Origin: Desulfosporosinus fructosivorans
Lineage (GTDB): Bacteria > Bacillota > Desulfitobacteriia > Desulfitobacteriales > Desulfitobacteriaceae
DNA: 64,000 bases
Direction: 5' to 3'
NCBI RefSeq assembly: GCF_004766045.1
Contig: NZ_SPQQ01000003.1
Span: forward strand, 682,001-746,000
The translations under genes and the position numbers were made by a program. Under the pieces are notes generated by a model. The model saw nothing but the letters and a program-made list of their open reading frames with translations. It was not told where the DNA came from and ran no database searches. This document shows, one piece after another, positions 45,605 to 55,392 of this stretch; the stretch's first letter is position 1; each line of letters opens with the position of its first letter.

Positions 45605-46471
45605 TTGAAGATTGAAAAATTAAAAACTATTTGTGTGGTCGGTGCGGGTAACATGGGTCATCAAATTGCCCTGTGTGGCGCTTTAGCTGGTTATCAGGTG
45701 ACTTGTACCGATATAAGCCAAGATATGTTGAACAAAGCAGAAGCTTTTGCGAGATCCTATTTACCTGAACGGGTTGCCAAGGGAAAATTAACCCAGGAAC
45801 AAGCAGATACGGCTTTTACTAATCTTCGCTTTACACCGAGCTTAGAGGAAGCGGCTGGAGCAGCGGATTTCGTGATTGAGGCTGCCGTTGAGAAAATAAA
45901 CATCAAGAGGAAGCTTTTTGCTGATTTGGACAGAATTGCTCCACCCCATGCTATTTTGGCTACCAATAGTTCGTATATCGTTAGTTCACAAATCGCCGAT
46001 GTCACTACTCGGCCGGATAAAATATGCAATATGCATTTCTTTAACCCAGCCCTAGTTATGAAGCTGGTTGAGGTTGTGCAGGGACCGCATACTTCAGAAG
46101 AAACTGCCCAAGTAACGATGGATTTGTGCGCTAAACTGGGTAAGACTGCTGTCTTACTTAAGAAAGAAATTTATGGGTTCCTGGTTAATAGAATCCTATC
46201 TGCACTTGCTCAAGAAGCTTTATTTCTAGCAGATATGGGGATTGCCACTCCAGCAGAGATTGACCTTGCAGTGACGAATGCCTTGGGCCATCCAATGGGG
46301 CCCTTCCGTTTAATGGATTTAACTGGCATTGACCTTTCCTATTATTCTGCAATGGAACGCTATCAGTCGACTCGTAACCCTAAAGACAAGCCATCACCCT
46401 TGGTTGTTGAGAAGTTTACCAAGGGAGAATGGGGCAAGAAGACGAAAAAAGGCTACTACACTTACGAGTGA
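45605..46471 (+). CDS. hbd: 3-hydroxyacyl-CoA (3-hydroxybutyryl-CoA) dehydrogenase
   Basis: 288 residues from TTG 45605, eight bases after AAGGAGG. NAD-binding GAGNMG (13-18), TNSSYIVSS near 121, catalytic His144 in NMHFFNP, and the C-terminal domain with GFLVNRIL and LMDLTGIDL. Oxidises 3-hydroxyacyl-CoA to 3-ketoacyl-CoA, or the reverse. A close paralogue lies two genes downstream. Confidence 0.95.
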   Translation: MKIEKLKTICVVGAGNMGHQIALCGALAGYQVTCTDISQDMLNKAEAFARSYLPERVAKGKLTQEQADTAFTNLRFTPSLEEAAGAADFVIEAAVEKINIKRKLFADLDRIAPPHAILATNSSYIVSSQIADVTTRPDKICNMHFFNPALVMKLVEVVQGPHTSEETAQVTMDLCAKLGKTAVLLKKEIYGFLVNRILSALAQEALFLADMGIATPAEIDLAVTNALGHPMGPFRLMDLTGIDLSYYSAMERYQSTRNPKDKPSPLVVEKFTKGEWGKKTKKGYYTYE

Positions 46472-46503
46472 ACTAAAATTAATAATTGCAGGAGGTTGCT
46501 TTC

Positions 46504-47673
46504 ATGATTAAAGAAGCAGTAATCGTATCAGCAGTTCGTAGTCCCATTGGTCGGGCCGGCGGGGCCCTAGGAAAGATTCCCCCCGAGTATTATGGCGCGG
46601 AAGTCATTAAAGAAGTGATCAAGCGCATAGACTTGGATCCTACTTTAATTGAAGATGTATTTTTCGGAAACTGTCTGAATGCCGGTGGTAATATTGCTCG
46701 TTTATGCGCCTTAGAAGCTGGCCTGCCGTTAGAGATCTCAGGGTTAACAATAGATCGGCAGTGTGGCTCTGGACTAAACGCAGTCAATTTAGCCGCTCAA
46801 GCTATAATGGCTGGTATGGGCGACGTATTTATCGCCGGAGGGACAGAGAGCTGTTCCCTAAAGCCGTATATTATGGAACATATGGAGTTTTTCAGCAAGA
46901 TGCCCCCTAAATTTCGGAGTGGTTTTAAACTTTCGAGTGACGAAATCGGCAATCCACCGATGGGGGTTACTGCAGAAAACCTGGCTGAAAAATACCAGAT
47001 TAGCCGCTTAGAACAAGATGAGTTTTCTGTAAGAAGTCAGCAAAAAATGGGTAAAGCAATGGCAGACGGCTTATTCAAAAGCCAAATCGTTCCTCTCACG
47101 ATTCCAGTAGGTAAGAATAAGTCAGTTGTTTTTGATACGGATGAACACCCTAGACCGGAAACAACACTTGAGGGTCTAGGTAAACTCTCTCCCGTGTTTA
47201 AAAAGGGCGGAACGGTCACTGCGGGCAACAGTTCTGGCTTAAACGATGCTGCAGCTGCAGTCGTCGTAATGTCGTCCGACAGAGCTAAAGCATTAGGACT
47301 TAAACCTTTAGCCAAAATTCGTACATTTGCGGTTGCTGGTGTTGACCCCAACATCATGGGAATCGGACCAGTGCCAGCTGTTAGAAAAGTCCTAGCTCAA
47401 GGCGGTCTCTCTTTAGCGGATATTGACCTCATCGAATTGAACGAAGCTTTTGCGGCTCAAGTCTTAGCAGTTGATCGAGAGCTTCATTTTAACATGGATA
47501 AAGTTAACGTCAATGGTGGGGCGATCGCCCATGGTCATCCGATCGCTGCTACGGGAGCAATTCTCACTTCTAAATTAGTGTGCGAAATGAATCGAAGGGA
47601 TGTTCAATTCGGTATGATTACGGCTTGTATAGGTGGCGGGCAAGGTATTGCTACTATCTTTGAAAGAGTTTAA
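46504..47673 (+). CDS. Thiolase (acetyl-CoA acetyltransferase)
   Basis: 389 residues from ATG 46504, nine bases after GGAGG; a TTG at 46486 is upstream of the site. Nucleophile Cys87 (DRQCGSGL), catalytic His in GGAIAHGHPIAATGA and second Cys in ACIGGGQG. Splits 3-ketoacyl-CoA with CoA, or condenses acetyl-CoA. The usual HPLG is HPIA here, a mild deviation. Confidence 0.95.
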   Translation: MIKEAVIVSAVRSPIGRAGGALGKIPPEYYGAEVIKEVIKRIDLDPTLIEDVFFGNCLNAGGNIARLCALEAGLPLEISGLTIDRQCGSGLNAVNLAAQAIMAGMGDVFIAGGTESCSLKPYIMEHMEFFSKMPPKFRSGFKLSSDEIGNPPMGVTAENLAEKYQISRLEQDEFSVRSQQKMGKAMADGLFKSQIVPLTIPVGKNKSVVFDTDEHPRPETTLEGLGKLSPVFKKGGTVTAGNSSGLNDAAAAVVVMSSDRAKALGLKPLAKIRTFAVAGVDPNIMGIGPVPAVRKVLAQGGLSLADIDLIELNEAFAAQVLAVDRELHFNMDKVNVNGGAIAHGHPIAATGAILTSKLVCEMNRRDVQFGMITACIGGGQGIATIFERV

Positions 47674-47770
47674 TAGAGATAGCCCGTATTCAAGGGTAAG
47701 TAAGTTATCGTAAGAAATATGGGGAGTCTGAGTGTCTTGCCTTGATTTATAATTGATAGGGGGAATGAAT

Positions 47771-48646
47771 GTGGGAGTACACAGAATTAATAATATATGC
47801 ATAGTCGGGGCAGGAAACATGGGCCATCAGATTGCCTTAAGTGCAGCGTTAGCAGGTTTCACAGTGAAATGTATTGATCTAAACAAAGAAGTTCTGCTGA
47901 AGGCAGAACAATTCGTTATAACCTATCTACCGGAAAGAGTCGCTAAAGGGAAGCTAAAACAAGCCGATGCAGACGCTGTCAGAGCTAAGCTTATGTTTAC
48001 TTCAGATTTAGCGGAGGCCGCTGGGGAAGCTGATTTGGTCATCGAGGCTGTAATAGAAAAATTAGAAATTAAACGTCATTTGTTTGCTCAATTAGATCGC
48101 TTATGTCCGTCGCATACTATTCTGACCACCAACAGTTCATATATTGTGAGTTCTAAAGTTGCGGATGTTACGAGTCGCCCTGAAAAGGTTTGTAACATGC
48201 ATTTCTTTAATCCGGCTTTGGTTATGAAACTTGTGGAAGTGGTAAAAGGACCCCATACATCAGAGAAAACCACTGGAACATTAATGGAAGTTTGTGTTCG
48301 TATGGGCAAAACTCCAGTGTTATTACAGCAAGAAATCTATGGATTTCTCGTGAACCGCATGCTTAGCACCATTAAAAATGAGTCAATCTACTTACTCGAC
48401 ATGGGAATCGCAGGACCTGAAGAGATTGATCGAGCGGTTACGTTAGCCTTGGGATATCCTATGGGTCCTTTTCGTTTGATGGATCTGACTGGAATAGATC
48501 TCACTTATTACGTGGGAATGGAGCGTTACCAAGAAACTGGTGATCCGGCATACCGTCCTTCTCCCTCGATCGTCGAGAAGTTCATAAATAAAGAGTGGGG
48601 ACGTAAAACGGGCAAAGGATTTTACGATTATCCCCAAAAAGAGTAG
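47771..48646 (+). CDS. 3-hydroxyacyl-CoA dehydrogenase, second paralogue
   Basis: 291 residues. The start is placed at GTG 47771, seven bases after AGGGGGA; this gives the same 12-residue distance to GAGNMGHQ as in the first copy. Same motifs: TNSSYIVSS, NMHFFNPALVMKLVEVV, GFLVNRML, LMDLTGIDL. Very similar to the gene at 45605 along its length, so it arose by duplication and perhaps serves a different chain length. Confidence 0.95.
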   Translation: MGVHRINNICIVGAGNMGHQIALSAALAGFTVKCIDLNKEVLLKAEQFVITYLPERVAKGKLKQADADAVRAKLMFTSDLAEAAGEADLVIEAVIEKLEIKRHLFAQLDRLCPSHTILTTNSSYIVSSKVADVTSRPEKVCNMHFFNPALVMKLVEVVKGPHTSEKTTGTLMEVCVRMGKTPVLLQQEIYGFLVNRMLSTIKNESIYLLDMGIAGPEEIDRAVTLALGYPMGPFRLMDLTGIDLTYYVGMERYQETGDPAYRPSPSIVEKFINKEWGRKTGKGFYDYPQKE

Positions 48647-48668
48647 GAAGAATCTAGGAGGAGTTGCA

Positions 48669-49814
48669 ATGGATGTAACCCAAGATGAACTTAGCATTAT
48701 CCAACAGACGGTACGCAAATTCATAACTAAGGAAGTTGAACCCCTTGCCCAACAAATGGAGGAAGAGGACAAAGTCCCTCGCAGTTTACTCGAAAAAGCT
48801 GCGGAAATCGGATTGTTTGGTCTGAGCATTCCCCAAGGGTACGATGGCTTGGGCGCTGGCATGGTCGGGAAAGTAATGATTTTTGAAGAATTAGGTCGAG
48901 GGCCGAATTGTTTTGTTTCCATTATTGGTTGCCACAATGGTATCGGGAGCGTCGGGATTGTTATGGCGGGTAATGAGGAGCAAAAGCAGCGTTACTTGCC
49001 AAAAATGGCCACTGGCGGATTGATTGGAGCCTTTGCCCTTACAGAAGCGTCTGCAGGTTCAGACCCAGGTAATCTAAAGACGACAGCAGTGCTAAAAGGT
49101 GACAAATATATCTTAAACGGAACCAAGCAGTTTATCACAAACGGGGATGTTGCTGGTTTATTCACGGTGATGGCTGTGACTGACAAGAGAAAGGGGAGCA
49201 AAGGAATTACTTCTTTTATTGTAGAGCGGGGTTTTAAAGGCTTCACGGTGGGTAAATACGAGAAAAAAATGGGTTTGCACGGTTCTCAAACGGCGGAGCT
49301 AATTTTTGAAGACTGTGAAGTACCCGTTGAAAATGTTTTAGGGGAGTTGGGGCAGGGATACGTCAATGCCCTCAAAATTTTGGCCAACGGACGCGCTGGA
49401 CTGGCTGCCCGGAACCTTGGTTCTAGCCAGAAATTAATGGAAGTAAGCGTAAAATACTCTTTGCAGCGTGTACAATTCGGCAAGACAATTTTTGAGAACC
49501 AAATTATCCAGCATTATTTAGCCAATATGGCTATTGAGATTGAGGCCTTGCGTAGCTTGACGTATGATGTTGCCCGAAAAATTGACCGAGGGGAAAAAGT
49601 GATCAAAGAGGCCGCTATCGTGAAAACGTTTGGTTCCGAAGTCTTTGGACGGGTAGCAGATATGGCCGTTCAAATCCATGGTGGCATGGGGTACATGCGG
49701 GAGTGTGAAGTAGAACGGTTTTATCGGGATGCTCGGATTGCCCGCATCTATGAAGGTACCTCGGAAATTCAGCGCAATATCATAGCTGCCCAGTTGAAGA
49801 AAGAATTTTCTTAA
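48669..49814 (+). CDS. Short-chain-type acyl-CoA dehydrogenase
   Basis: 381 residues, normal family size. FAD-dependent oxidation of acyl-CoA to enoyl-CoA. Seen: FALTEASAGSDPGN, the C-terminal QIHGGMGYM, and catalytic Glu362 in IYEGTSEIQRN. No etfAB genes are in the window, so electrons go to an electron-transfer flavoprotein encoded elsewhere. Site AGGAGGAG before the ATG. Confidence 0.96.
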   Translation: MDVTQDELSIIQQTVRKFITKEVEPLAQQMEEEDKVPRSLLEKAAEIGLFGLSIPQGYDGLGAGMVGKVMIFEELGRGPNCFVSIIGCHNGIGSVGIVMAGNEEQKQRYLPKMATGGLIGAFALTEASAGSDPGNLKTTAVLKGDKYILNGTKQFITNGDVAGLFTVMAVTDKRKGSKGITSFIVERGFKGFTVGKYEKKMGLHGSQTAELIFEDCEVPVENVLGELGQGYVNALKILANGRAGLAARNLGSSQKLMEVSVKYSLQRVQFGKTIFENQIIQHYLANMAIEIEALRSLTYDVARKIDRGEKVIKEAAIVKTFGSEVFGRVADMAVQIHGGMGYMRECEVERFYRDARIARIYEGTSEIQRNIIAAQLKKEFS

Positions 49815-49834
49815 TAGGCGAAGGAGGTTAGAGG

Positions 49835-51028
49835 ATGCAAGAAGCAGTCATTGTAGCAGGAGTTCGAACGGCGATTGGTAGAGTGGGTGGAACCTTGAAG
49901 GATATTGAGGTTGATTATCTGGCCGTTGAGGTTATCCAGGAAGTACTCAAGCGTAGTGGCATCCCAGGTCAATTAGTAGACGAAGTCATCCTTGGTCATA
50001 CCAAACAAAGCAGTGACAATCCTAACGTGGCTCGCTTAGCGTGGCTGAGGGCTAATATGCCAGAAGAAGTGCCGGCCTATACAGTACATCGACAGTGCGG
50101 ATCGGCTCTGACTGCACTAAATAATGCTGTACAGTCCATTTGGTCTGGGACTTCAGAAATGGTAGTGGCTGGTGGGGCAGAAAGCATGAGCACCGCCCCT
50201 TATTATCTGAGGAACGCTCGATATGGCTTCCGGATGGGAAATGCCGAAATTCTAGATTCTAATACTGAAAGCCAACCCCGTTGCCAGCCACAGGATCGCT
50301 ATGGACACTTGACTATGGGAATAACGGCAGAAAACCTAGCCGATAGATACAACATCAGTCGCCAAGAACAAGATGAATTTGCTCTTATCAGCCAGGAACG
50401 AGCTCTGCGGGCTATAAAAGAAGGACTGTTCAAAGAGGAAATCGTTCCCTACGTAATTAAAGGGAAAAAGGGTATTGTCACCTTTGATACCGATGAACAT
50501 CCACGAGAAACCGGCATGGCGCAGCTCGCTAAATTGGCTCCAGTTTTCAAAGCAGGTGGTACAGTTACCGCAGGCAATTCCAGCGGGCGTAATGATGCAG
50601 CTGCCGTTGTGCTTGTAACTACTCTGGAAAAGGCTAAAGCCTTTGGGCTGAAGCCGTTAGCCCGGGTGATTGGGATGGGGGCGAAAGGAGTGCCGCCCCA
50701 AATCATGGGTATAGGGCCGGTGCCGGCGACTCATGCCGCTCTTAAGATGGCTGGATTGACTCTAGATCAGATTGACTTAATAGAGCTTAACGAGGCATTC
50801 GCAGCCCAGTCGTTGGCAGTGATTAAAGAGTTAGGTCTAGATATTACTAAAATCAATGTGAATGGTGGGGCTATCGCGTTAGGGCATCCTTTAGGCGCCA
50901 CTGGTTCTATCATCTTGATTAAATTGATGAATGAGTTAAAACGTACCGGAAAACGATACGGCTTAGCGACTATGTGTATCGGAGGAGGTCAAGGTATTTC
51001 TACGATAGTGGAGAACTTGACTAACTAG
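49835..51028 (+). CDS. Thiolase, second paralogue
   Basis: 397 residues. Nucleophile Cys88 (HRQCGSAL), GGAIALGHPLGATG with catalytic His, and MCIGGGQG at the end. Ala in CGSA and the insertion around residue 145 differ from the first thiolase, which suggests another chain-length range. Last gene of the operon; a terminator follows at 51118. Confidence 0.95.
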   Translation: MQEAVIVAGVRTAIGRVGGTLKDIEVDYLAVEVIQEVLKRSGIPGQLVDEVILGHTKQSSDNPNVARLAWLRANMPEEVPAYTVHRQCGSALTALNNAVQSIWSGTSEMVVAGGAESMSTAPYYLRNARYGFRMGNAEILDSNTESQPRCQPQDRYGHLTMGITAENLADRYNISRQEQDEFALISQERALRAIKEGLFKEEIVPYVIKGKKGIVTFDTDEHPRETGMAQLAKLAPVFKAGGTVTAGNSSGRNDAAAVVLVTTLEKAKAFGLKPLARVIGMGAKGVPPQIMGIGPVPATHAALKMAGLTLDQIDLIELNEAFAAQSLAVIKELGLDITKINVNGGAIALGHPLGATGSIILIKLMNELKRTGKRYGLATMCIGGGQGISTIVENLTN

Positions 51029-51117
51029 GATTAAGCAAACCAAAACAAGCATCCCGCCATATTCACTGAGTAATTTGTCAGGACAGAATGGGCAGAAGAA
51101 AAACATAGGTATATATT

Positions 51118-51144
51118 AGGGAGCTTAACATAGCTCCCTTTTGT
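51118..51144 (+). terminator. Terminator of the beta-oxidation operon
   Basis: AGGGAGCT pairs with AGCTCCCT around a 6-base loop, followed by TTTGTTCT. Confidence 0.85.
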
Positions 51145-51334
51145 TCTACTATCAGAAAGCACAAACTTACGTCATATACTTTCTAAGCATAAGTGCAACT
51201 AAGGTTGCCGCCTCGCCGGAGGCTTGGCGTCAGTCAAGTTTTCTTGATACTAGTCAGTCATGGATAGACTGTTTACCATCGTAATGCTCATCTACTTTGT
51301 AAATACCGAGTCTATTTGAATTGGAGGAATTAAT
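51145..51334. other. Intergenic region upstream of the large acyl-CoA dehydrogenase
   Basis: No gene. Contains a short GC-rich hairpin near 51209-51222 (GCCTC-GCCG-GAGGC). A TGGCGT-N5-AAGTT sequence at 51225 only partly resembles a sigma-54 promoter and is not called. Confidence 0.35.
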
Positions 51335-53152
51335 ATGGAATTTAAATACAACGTTCGTGATTTAAGATTTATTTTAAAAGAATGGTTGCCAACTGAAGAA
51401 GTGATGGAGTGTAACCGGTTTAAGGATTTCTACAGCATGGATGATCTCGATCAGATTTTGATTGAGGGCTATAAAATATGTCGTGAGGTTATAAGTCCTA
51501 TCAACGAAGTGGGTGACAAAAACCCAGTAATTTTTGAAAATGGACTCGTAACATCCCCTCCGGGCTATAAAGAAGTCTTTCAATTTATTCAAAAAAACGG
51601 ATGGGGATCTAGTAGCGAGTGTGTCGATGTTGAAGGGGGCATGCCCCTAATTGTTTTTAAATCTGTTTTTGAGATGATTACTGCAGCCTGTCCGGCCATG
51701 GGTTCTAACATTAAGCTAACTTCGGGTGCCGCCAACATCATTCTAAAATTTGGCACTGAGGAGGATAAACAAAGGTTCCTACCTAAAATGCTGAGTGGGG
51801 AATGGCAAGGAACTATGAACCTCACAGAACCCTCCGCTGGCTCGGATGTAGGGGATGCTTTAGCGAAAGCCTATCCAACGGATGACCCTAAAATATATAA
51901 GATTAAAGCCTCTAAGATGTTTATCACGGCTGGTGATGGCTCTATATGTGATAATACCATCCATTTGGTTTTAGCACGTCCACCCCAAGGCTGTCTTGGA
52001 TCAGCTGGTTTAGGGCTTTATATTGTGCCAAAATATTGGGTCAATGCAGACGGTAGCGTAGGAAAGTCTAATGACGTTACGACGATAGCAGTTGAGCATA
52101 AGATGGGTCTCAAAGGATCCGCAACCTGTATGTTAAACTACGGCGAGAACGATGAGTGCTACGGTATAATGCTGGGTGCGCCTCCTAATGAAAAGGGTCG
52201 ATCCCAAGGGTTGACCATGATGTTCCGAATGATGAATGAATCCCGTATCGGAACTGGACACAATGCTTGTGCACAGGCTTCTTCAGCCTATGCACAAGCC
52301 TCACAATATGCACTTGGAAGAGTACAGGGCTACATCAAGGGTAAAAGGGTAACGATCGTTAAACATCCCGATGTTCGGAGAATGTTAATGGATATGAAAG
52401 CTCATACCGAAGGGATAAGGGCTATGATATTTAAGGGGTACTACAGTCTGGATATCGCCGAAAATTCCAGTGACAAGGCCAAAGCCAAGCAATTTGAGGA
52501 GATAGCATCGATACTTACTCCTTTGATCAAGTGCTATGGAAGTGAAACAGCAGTTACTATGACCTGCGAAGCCATGCAAGTATTAGGTGGGGTTGGCTAC
52601 ACTAATGAGTTTCCGATCGAACAGTCTCTGCGGGACTCAAAAATATTGACTATTTGGGAAGGAACATCGTTCATTCATGCTCAAGACCTCGTGAAGCGTA
52701 AGATGAGGATGGATGATGGTAAACCTTTTCTTAACTGGATGGCTGGCATAAAATCCTTTATTGAGGATAATAAGGCTACTGCTGGCCTTGAGAAGGAATT
52801 TAAAAATCTGGATAAGGCCTATACTTGCATGGATAAAGTAAAGAAACTTTACGATTTATGGCACCTCAACAAGATGGATGAGTTGATAGGTTTGTATGCT
52901 ACGAGGGCGCTATTTGTATGTTCACAGGTAGTGGTTGCCGAGTGTTTGCTGGAGCAGGCCTTGATTGCCCAAAGGAAGATAATAGAATTACCTGAGGATC
53001 ATTTTGATCTTAACTTCTACAAAGGGAAACTAGCTAGTGCTAAGTACTATGCTAATAATATTTTACCCAATGTGTTTAGCTTGACCGAAATATTGCAAGA
53101 TGCGGACCTAACGATTCAAGAATGTCCCGAAGAGTCTCTAATTATAAATTAA
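51335..53152 (+). CDS. Large acyl-CoA dehydrogenase (about 600-residue type)
   Basis: 605 residues. N-terminal and middle domains with MNLTEPSAGSDVGD, a core helical domain with catalytic Glu in IWEGTSFIHAQDL, and a C-terminal extension of about 150 residues typical of the AcdA/FadE-like 600-residue group. Often acts on medium or long chains. Good site GGAGGAATTAAT before the ATG. Separate from the preceding operon by a terminator and 300 bases. Confidence 0.94.
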   Translation: MEFKYNVRDLRFILKEWLPTEEVMECNRFKDFYSMDDLDQILIEGYKICREVISPINEVGDKNPVIFENGLVTSPPGYKEVFQFIQKNGWGSSSECVDVEGGMPLIVFKSVFEMITAACPAMGSNIKLTSGAANIILKFGTEEDKQRFLPKMLSGEWQGTMNLTEPSAGSDVGDALAKAYPTDDPKIYKIKASKMFITAGDGSICDNTIHLVLARPPQGCLGSAGLGLYIVPKYWVNADGSVGKSNDVTTIAVEHKMGLKGSATCMLNYGENDECYGIMLGAPPNEKGRSQGLTMMFRMMNESRIGTGHNACAQASSAYAQASQYALGRVQGYIKGKRVTIVKHPDVRRMLMDMKAHTEGIRAMIFKGYYSLDIAENSSDKAKAKQFEEIASILTPLIKCYGSETAVTMTCEAMQVLGGVGYTNEFPIEQSLRDSKILTIWEGTSFIHAQDLVKRKMRMDDGKPFLNWMAGIKSFIEDNKATAGLEKEFKNLDKAYTCMDKVKKLYDLWHLNKMDELIGLYATRALFVCSQVVVAECLLEQALIAQRKIIELPEDHFDLNFYKGKLASAKYYANNILPNVFSLTEILQDADLTIQECPEESLIIN

Positions 53153-53379
53153 GGGAGGCCACCACATGAGGTAAACTTCAGTGGAATTACTCACATAATT
53201 CCACCGATGGGTGTGTGTTTTACATACTAAAACCTCATAATAAATTGTTCTTTTGTATTATTTCCATACAGGTGAAATCTCACCCTGCGGATTGTTTTAC
53301 TAGTTCACAAACGTGCTCTTTGAGCCGTGGCCAGCGTACTCCTGGAACAAAACAAAATTCCCCTTACCTTCTGCACAAC
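53153..53379. other. Intergenic region before the acyl-CoA ligase genes
   Basis: No gene. A 9-bp stem-loop at 53181-53204 (GTGGAATTA with TAATTCCAC) may end the dehydrogenase transcript. TGTAT at 53254 and ATACA at 53266 form a spaced inverted repeat 110 bases before the sigma-54 promoter. Confidence 0.45.
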
Positions 53380-53395
53380 TGGCGTGATTATTGCA
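53380..53395 (+). promoter_or_regulatory. Sigma-54 promoter (-24/-12)
   Basis: TGGCGTG-N4-TTGCA: one change from TGGCACG in the -24 half, perfect -12 half, ten bases between GG and GC. About 220 bases before the acyl-CoA ligase gene. Confidence 0.65.
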
Positions 53396-53613
53396 TATAA
53401 AAAACCAATATGTTTGAATATTTAGATAAAAGGCGGGGCTGGTTTTTCCTAGATTGCTGTAAGGCAATAAAATTAACGTGATTCGGAGGTGGAATGAACT
53501 GCTTATGAGACCTGTGTAGAGGTGAACAGAAGGAACTGATGACAACTTGGACTGATAACATTGAAAGTGATAGACCGCCGCTTGTGCTGGGAAAGTGTAA
53601 AGGAGGAACTTGT

Positions 53614-55266
53614 ATGAAGAAAAAGGAAAGACCCTGGTTGAAAAGCTATCCCACCAATGTTCGGTATCATATTGATTATCCTTATAGAACACTTGGGCAA
53701 ATGTTGGATGATACAGTTGCCAAAATGCCAGATACACTTGCGATGATATTTGGGGATCAGAAGATTACTTATCGGCAGTTTGGGAGTCGAGTCGACCGTT
53801 TTGCGGGTGCACTACAGGATATCGGTATTCTAAGAGGAGAACGAGTGGGACTGATGGGTCCGAATTGTCCCCAGTGGGAAATTGCCTTCTTTGCCTTGCT
53901 GAAACTTGGCGCAATTGTGGTGCAAACAAACCCGATGTATATTGAACGAGAAATAGCGTACCAAATGAACGACTCCGGTGCGAAAACCATCATCGTTCTT
54001 GAAATGTTATATCCTAGGGTACGGAATATCTTGGAGGAAACCTCCTTGGAACGGGTAGTTGTATTCAACTTTATGTCACCTGTTGAGCCGGCAGAAGGCT
54101 TGTATTCCTACGATGAACTGATCAAGCATGAACCGGTTTATAACAGAGTATCCATTAATCCCATCGAAGATCTCGCCGTCTTGCAGTATACGGGTGGAAC
54201 GACGGGTGTATCTAAAGGGGTTATGCTAACACATCATAATTTAATTGCTAATACCCTTCAAGTTCAGGAATGGGACCCTAACAAGGAGTATGGTAAGGAA
54301 AGGATTCTCACGATCCTACCGGTATTTCATGTATATGGCATGACTGATTGTATGAATTATGCCGTGTCTCTTGCGGCTACACAGATAATTTTGCCACGCT
54401 TTGACGTAGATCAAGTGCTGGAAACCATACGCCTCCATAAGCCGACCTTCTTCCCGGGCGCGCCAACTATGTTTATGGCTATGAATAGTCATCCCCGGAT
54501 CGCTGAATATCGTGAGAGTTTAGTTGCGATCAAATCCTGTACGAGCGGCTCAGCGCCGTTGCCCTTAGAAGTGGCCCAAAAATTTCTTGAAGTGACACAT
54601 GGCGAAGGGGTTTTGGTCGAGGGATATGGTTTATCTGAAGCCTCGCCAGTCACACATTGCAACCCACTCGATCGTCCTACTCGTGCCGGTTCTATTGGTT
54701 TGCCGCTTCCAGATACTGATTATGTCATGATGGATTTGGAGACGGGCGATCGAGAAATCCCCTTCGGTGAAATAGGGGAACTTTGTGTTCGGGGTCCTCA
54801 AGTCATGAGAGGGTATTGGGAAAAGCACCTAGAGACAGCTGAAACCTTGCGCAATGGCTGGTTGCATACCGGCGACATTGGAAGAATGGACGAAGATGGG
54901 TTTTGTTATATTATCGACCGCAAGAAGGACATCATCATTGCCGGGGGCTTCAACATCTATCCACGGGATATTGAGGAGATTCTGTATGAACATCCTAAGG
55001 TTAGAGAAGTTGTCGTAGCAGGGGTTCCAGATCACTACCGTGGAGAAACGGTCAAGGCCTATATTGTTCTGAAGCCCAATACCGAGGCCAATGAGAAGGA
55101 ATTTATCGCATTTTGCAAGACCAGGATGGCTGCTTTTAAAGTCCCTCGTCACGTGGAGTTCAGAGACGAATTGCCTAGGACGATTGTCGGAAAAGTCTTA
55201 CGTCGCAAGCTGGTAGAAGAGGAAAAGGCGAAACTCCAGACGGCGGCCACTACGGAATCCGTTTAA
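53614..55266 (+). CDS. Long-chain-type fatty acyl-CoA ligase (AMP-forming)
   Basis: 550 residues from ATG 53614, six bases after AAAGGAGGAAC; an in-frame ATG at 53539 would add 25 residues and has a weaker site. ANL superfamily: YTGGTTGVSKGVMLTHHN (AMP-binding loop), EGYGLSEASP, GWLHTGDIG, and Lys in the C-terminal GKVLRRKL. Activates a fatty acid with ATP and CoA for beta-oxidation. Confidence 0.94.
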   Translation: MKKKERPWLKSYPTNVRYHIDYPYRTLGQMLDDTVAKMPDTLAMIFGDQKITYRQFGSRVDRFAGALQDIGILRGERVGLMGPNCPQWEIAFFALLKLGAIVVQTNPMYIEREIAYQMNDSGAKTIIVLEMLYPRVRNILEETSLERVVVFNFMSPVEPAEGLYSYDELIKHEPVYNRVSINPIEDLAVLQYTGGTTGVSKGVMLTHHNLIANTLQVQEWDPNKEYGKERILTILPVFHVYGMTDCMNYAVSLAATQIILPRFDVDQVLETIRLHKPTFFPGAPTMFMAMNSHPRIAEYRESLVAIKSCTSGSAPLPLEVAQKFLEVTHGEGVLVEGYGLSEASPVTHCNPLDRPTRAGSIGLPLPDTDYVMMDLETGDREIPFGEIGELCVRGPQVMRGYWEKHLETAETLRNGWLHTGDIGRMDEDGFCYIIDRKKDIIIAGGFNIYPRDIEEILYEHPKVREVVVAGVPDHYRGETVKAYIVLKPNTEANEKEFIAFCKTRMAAFKVPRHVEFRDELPRTIVGKVLRRKLVEEEKAKLQTAATTESV

Positions 55267-55392
55267 GCAGCCAATAACTATGCCCTTTAAAATCAGAAAA
55301 TTCATAATAGAATGAATATGCAGCGCCTTACATCTGAGGCTTCACACCTTAGAGGGTATGGTTTGGTGTCATTATGTTGAGGAGGTAGTTAG

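Noticed and set aside
51225..51240. Fifth sigma-54 promoter before the large acyl-CoA dehydrogenase
   Set aside because: TGGCGT-N5-AAGTT lacks the GC of the -12 box.
53300..53737. Minus-strand 145-codon frame
   Set aside because: It is antisense to the acyl-CoA ligase start and the sigma-54 promoter, with a composition unlike a protein.
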